A DNA stretch of 8,478 nucleotides, from NCBI GenBank assembly GCA_012719815.1, contig JAAXZP010000181.1, positions 1 through 8,478 on the forward strand. Reading direction: 5' to 3'. Positions 6,599-8,478 of this stretch are shown in pieces. The first letter of the stretch is position 1; each line of letters opens with the position of its first letter. Position numbers and translations under genes: made by a program. Source of the stretch: Christensenellaceae bacterium (GTDB taxonomy: Bacteria > Bacillota > Clostridia > Christensenellales > SZUA-584). The notes beneath the pieces were generated by a model. It made no database searches, was not told where the DNA came from, and worked only from the letters and a program-made list of their open reading frames with translations.

Positions 6599-7419
6599 AA
6601 AAAATAGTAATGTTCTGCTTTTTAGCTGTTTTCTGCGCTGCTCTGTGTGCCTGCGGCCAGGGCGTAACCAAGACCGTGCCGCCCCCGGAGCAAAGCGCCA
6701 AAAGCTCGGTAACAGCAGATCAGATGCTAACAAAGGAAGCCAAGCTGAATGAAAGCGCATCAGAGTCGGTGCAGGACTTCCCCTTCGAAGACGGTGAGGG
6801 GCGAACCCGTTATCGGCTGGTCATCAACGGGACGGAAGTTGAAACCAAAAACTACCCATTCACGCTCCCGAGCGAGCCCAACGGCGGATACTATCCCATA
6901 GAGGATGTGCTGAATTTTCTGGGTGTCGCGTGCCTTACAAACGACGATCACAGCGCCCTTGTAACGGTCATCAATGGCGACATCATCCGGGTATTCGCAA
7001 ATTCGCCCACGCTGACCTACGGCAAAAAGCCAATTTCCGCCGTGAATACCAATACCGTGCCGGTTGTAATCGACGGGGCGCTTTATGTCCCGAGCTTCCT
7101 CCTTATGCAGCTTTCCGACAGCAGCGTTGTGGACTTCAGCGGCAACCGTTCCGCGGCAACGCTGGGCACCGATATTGTTGTGGATGTGCCAACGTCCGGT
7201 CTTGTCGGGGTTGACAGCAGCATGCTTGAACAAAGTACGCCGAGCGGCTCCGGTCAGGTCGTTACCGATGGGGCGCACCGCTGTAAAAAATGCGGCGGAG
7301 CCGGGGGCTATAACGAGCAGTATTTCGATCAGATCATGGTCAATGGACGGTGGCAGCAAATAACCAAGAGCCGTTGGAGACATTGCCCGGTCTGCGGCGG
7401 CAGGGGCGATGTGAATTAA
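6595..7419 (+). CDS. lipoprotein with copper-amine-oxidase-type stalk domain and DnaJ-like zinc module
   Basis: This 274-residue protein has a lipoprotein signal: MKK, a hydrophobic core, and a lipobox-like LCAC giving lipidation at Cys20. The -2 position is an unusual Cys. Residues 21-70 are a Ser/Pro/Glu-rich linker. Residues about 73-197 match the copper amine oxidase N-terminal 'stalk' domain of Firmicute surface proteins (YRLVINGTEVETKNYP, GGYYPIEDVLNFLGV, VVIDGALYVPSFLL). The C-terminus has two CxxCGGxG motifs: Cys230/Cys233 (CKKCGGAG) and Cys264/Cys267 (CPVCGGRG), about 30 residues apart. These are the repeats of the DnaJ cysteine-rich zinc domain, enough for one zinc site, without J or client-binding domains. 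AAAGGAT lies about 9 nt upstream of ATG 6595; longer frames starting near 6397 are rejected because they lack the signal. A zinc-binding or disulfide role outside the cell is inferred. Confidence 0.82.
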   Translation: MKKIVMFCFLAVFCAALCACGQGVTKTVPPPEQSAKSSVTADQMLTKEAKLNESASESVQDFPFEDGEGRTRYRLVINGTEVETKNYPFTLPSEPNGGYYPIEDVLNFLGVACLTNDDHSALVTVINGDIIRVFANSPTLTYGKKPISAVNTNTVPVVIDGALYVPSFLLMQLSDSSVVDFSGNRSAATLGTDIVVDVPTSGLVGVDSSMLEQSTPSGSGQVVTDGAHRCKKCGGAGGYNEQYFDQIMVNGRWQQITKSRWRHCPVCGGRGDVN

Positions 7420-7484
7420 TAAAAGGCTCAAACAGTTACGCTGCTTACAGTTCAGTATACGAGATTAGAAAAGAGGGCCATATA

Positions 7485-8186
7485 ATGGGTATTTTTTATA
7501 AGCTTCTGCATAAAACAGAAAATTCCAAATCGGCCTTGGGGCATGGGGCACCATCACCGCAAGTGATACGGCACATCGTCTGCTTGTGTTATGACGCGCC
7601 ATATATCAATTCCCTCAAGCCGCAGATGCAGAATTTCATAATCAATGCCGAGCAAGAACGTGGAAGTGTAATCACGCCAACCTCTCGGATCACCTTCGAC
7701 AGCTTTTATGAGAACAGCTCTCTGGAAAAGCCGGATATGATTCGGCAGAAGCTGGAACAAATTTACTGCCAGGTGTACCGTCAATCCGCCATGTATGAGC
7801 TGGCCGACAAAACTGTTCCACGCGAGATTCAGCACAAGGACGGACATACACTGGTCAAATATTACGTCTTGTACGAAGAGCCTGATTCGTTGGACAACAA
7901 TGTCGCTGTTCCTCTCGCCGCTCCGGCCACCATAAAAATCATCAGAGACAGCAGCATCGTTGCGGCGGTCGCTCCCACCATCATTACTCTCAACGGCGTG
8001 CAGGTCGCCACGATTGCCAACGGCGGCAACGCCGTCATCCGGGTCAATACAAGTCCTATCGTTTTGCAAACCAACGCAGTCGGCTCAAAATATGTTAGAT
8101 ATGAATTGGATGTGCCCAGCGGCGCGTATGGTGAAATCCACGTAAAAGCCAATGTGTTCCAGCCAAAGCTGACAGTCTGGAAATAG
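7485..8186 (+). CDS. uncharacterised protein with beta-rich C-terminal domain
   Basis: I do not recognise this 233-residue protein with certainty. Residues 1-140 are a mixed region (CLCYDAPYI, RITFDSFYENSS, RQKLEQIYCQVYRQSAMYEL, GHTLVKYYVLYEEPDS) with no signal peptide or membrane helix, so it is predicted to be cytoplasmic or leaderless. Residues about 145-231 look like a small beta-sandwich: KIIRDSSIVA, ITLNGVQVATIANGGNAVIRV, then YELDVPSGAYGEIHV. This resembles the pattern of DUF2846/PEGA-like domains ('LNG..VA.I.NG..A.I'), a weak similarity. ATG 7485 is chosen because AGAGGG precedes it by 7 nt; the longer frame from 7350 overlaps the lipoprotein. It starts 65 nt after the lipoprotein stop with no terminator between, so co-transcription with it is likely. 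An inverted repeat follows the stop. Confidence 0.65.
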   Translation: MGIFYKLLHKTENSKSALGHGAPSPQVIRHIVCLCYDAPYINSLKPQMQNFIINAEQERGSVITPTSRITFDSFYENSSLEKPDMIRQKLEQIYCQVYRQSAMYELADKTVPREIQHKDGHTLVKYYVLYEEPDSLDNNVAVPLAAPATIKIIRDSSIVAAVAPTIITLNGVQVATIANGGNAVIRVNTSPIVLQTNAVGSKYVRYELDVPSGAYGEIHVKANVFQPKLTVWK

Positions 8187-8203
8187 GTGTCAGTTACTGT
8201 CCC
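8187..8203. repeat. GTGTCAGTTACTGTCCC element abutting the last gene's stop
   Basis: The 17 bases GTGTCAGTTACTGTCCC begin directly after the TAG of the preceding gene. They resemble short TGTCA...TGTCC sequences found in dispersed repeats and REP-like elements of Firmicutes (recollection, not a search). No second copy exists in the window, so the repeat nature is unproven. It may mark the right edge of the islet. Confidence 0.3.
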
Positions 8204-8207
8204 TATG

Positions 8208-8240
8208 AGTAATAACCCTTAAACTGCAGGGGTTTTTACT
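8208..8240 (+). terminator. hairpin with T-run after the islet's last gene
   Basis: AGTAATAACCC (8208-8218) pairs with GGGTTTTTACT (8230-8240) with one T-T mismatch, around an 11-nt loop. The T-run inside the right arm and its position 22 nt after the last stop suit a terminator of the plus-strand islet. It may also act on the minus strand. Confidence 0.6.
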
Positions 8241-8311
8241 GCTAGTTGGGATGGTAAGTTAGCGATTATTTACAGGATATATACCTGGAAAGCAGAGTAA
8301 AGGAGCTTTGG

Positions 8312-8359
8312 TGCATATATGCATATAGCCCCGGCAGTTTATACCTGCAGGGGCTATAT
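8312..8359 (-). terminator. hairpin and palindrome downstream of gltX
   Basis: Bases 8323-8337 and 8345-8359 form a 15-bp stem with one mismatch (core TATAGCCCC..GCAG) around a 7-nt loop, 13 nt after the gltX stop in the minus direction. It adjoins a perfect 12-bp palindrome TGCATATATGCA (8312-8323). There is no strong U-tract, so it is a likely but not classical transcript end. Confidence 0.6.
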
Positions 8360-8371
8360 AGTTACAACTTA

Positions 8372-8478
8372 TTACTTATTGTCGTTAGCGGCTATTTGGG
8401 CCGGTAGTTCTTGCTCTATGAAACTGATGGCGCGGTCAATACGCTCCAGGCTCTTTTCCCGACCAAGGAGCTCAACTA
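8372..8478 (-). CDS. gltX: glutamyl-tRNA synthetase, C-terminal fragment
   Basis: The last 34 codons of a minus-strand gene enter from the right edge and end at TAA (8374-8372). The readable tail, VELLGREKSLERIDRAI, then a Phe-Ile-Glu-Gln helix and a hydrophilic end, matches the C-terminal anticodon-binding domain of bacterial glutamyl-tRNA synthetase, where the preceding element is 'ALTG....P.L...LELLGRE..L.R'. The enzyme charges tRNA-Glu in the cytoplasm. Only a short piece is visible, so the call rests on one motif. It converges with the islet. Confidence 0.72.
   Translation of the reverse strand, partial: VELLGREKSLERIDRAISFIEQELPAQIAANDNK

Noticed and set aside
6760..7431. 223-codon minus-strand open frame under the lipoprotein
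   Set aside because: The sense strand encodes a lipobox, stalk domain and CxxCGGxG pairs; the antisense product is composition-driven and unrecognisable.
7554..8069. Minus-strand open frame under the last islet gene
   Set aside because: It has no start context or domain signal, and the opposite strand carries a gene with a ribosome-binding site and a downstream terminator-like hairpin.
1..8478. CRISPR array, tRNA, rRNA or transposase/integrase gene
   Set aside because: No regularly spaced repeats, tRNA cloverleaf, rRNA signature or DDE/recombinase motifs were seen on either strand.

Overview
This looks like a chromosomal segment of an anaerobic Firmicute. The organism call is inference: both flanks carry conserved genes with strong Shine-Dalgarno sites (AGGAGG/GGAGG type), there is a sigma-A-type promoter and a Rho-independent terminator, and Gram-positive surface modules (SLH domains, copper-amine-oxidase stalk, lipobox) are present. 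The Clostridia/Negativicutes lineage is the most natural fit, but no marker here fixes the genus.

Left flank (1-1375): the 3' end of threonine synthase (thrC, +), a strong intergenic hairpin, and a decayed M20-family amidohydrolase on the minus strand. The amidohydrolase is broken by an in-frame amber codon and by a large internal deletion with a frame change. A near-perfect 19-bp inverted repeat lies upstream of it. Right flank (8187-8478): hairpins and the 3' end of glutamyl-tRNA synthetase (gltX, -).

Between these flanks, about 1.58-8.24 kb, sits a block of six plus-strand genes that looks more GC-rich by eye than the amidohydrolase region. It reads as an accessory islet devoted to the cell surface. 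In order: (1) a small HTH-like protein overlapping (2) a membrane-spanning Hanks-type Ser/Thr kinase whose outer domain ends in an SLH-like segment; a textbook terminator; (3) a secreted SLH-domain protein with a repetitive Asn-Asn-Gly C-terminal half; (4) a 509-residue regulator with an N-terminal Cro/C1-type HTH; (5) a lipoprotein joining a copper-amine-oxidase-type stalk domain to a DnaJ-like double CxxCGGxG zinc module; (6) a 233-residue protein of unknown function with a beta-rich C-terminal domain. The first two are driven by a good promoter (TTGAAA-N17-TATAAT).

Working model (inference): the kinase and SLH protein act at the envelope, the two HTH proteins act as cytoplasmic regulators, and the lipoprotein and the last protein are surface or effector components. 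No transposase, integrase or CRISPR array is visible. The least expected items are the exported zinc-finger lipoprotein, the SLH-like ectodomain on the kinase beside an SLH surface protein, and an open frame continuing past the regulator's TGA stop that would encode a transmembrane tail and ends in an ATGA overlap with the next gene.
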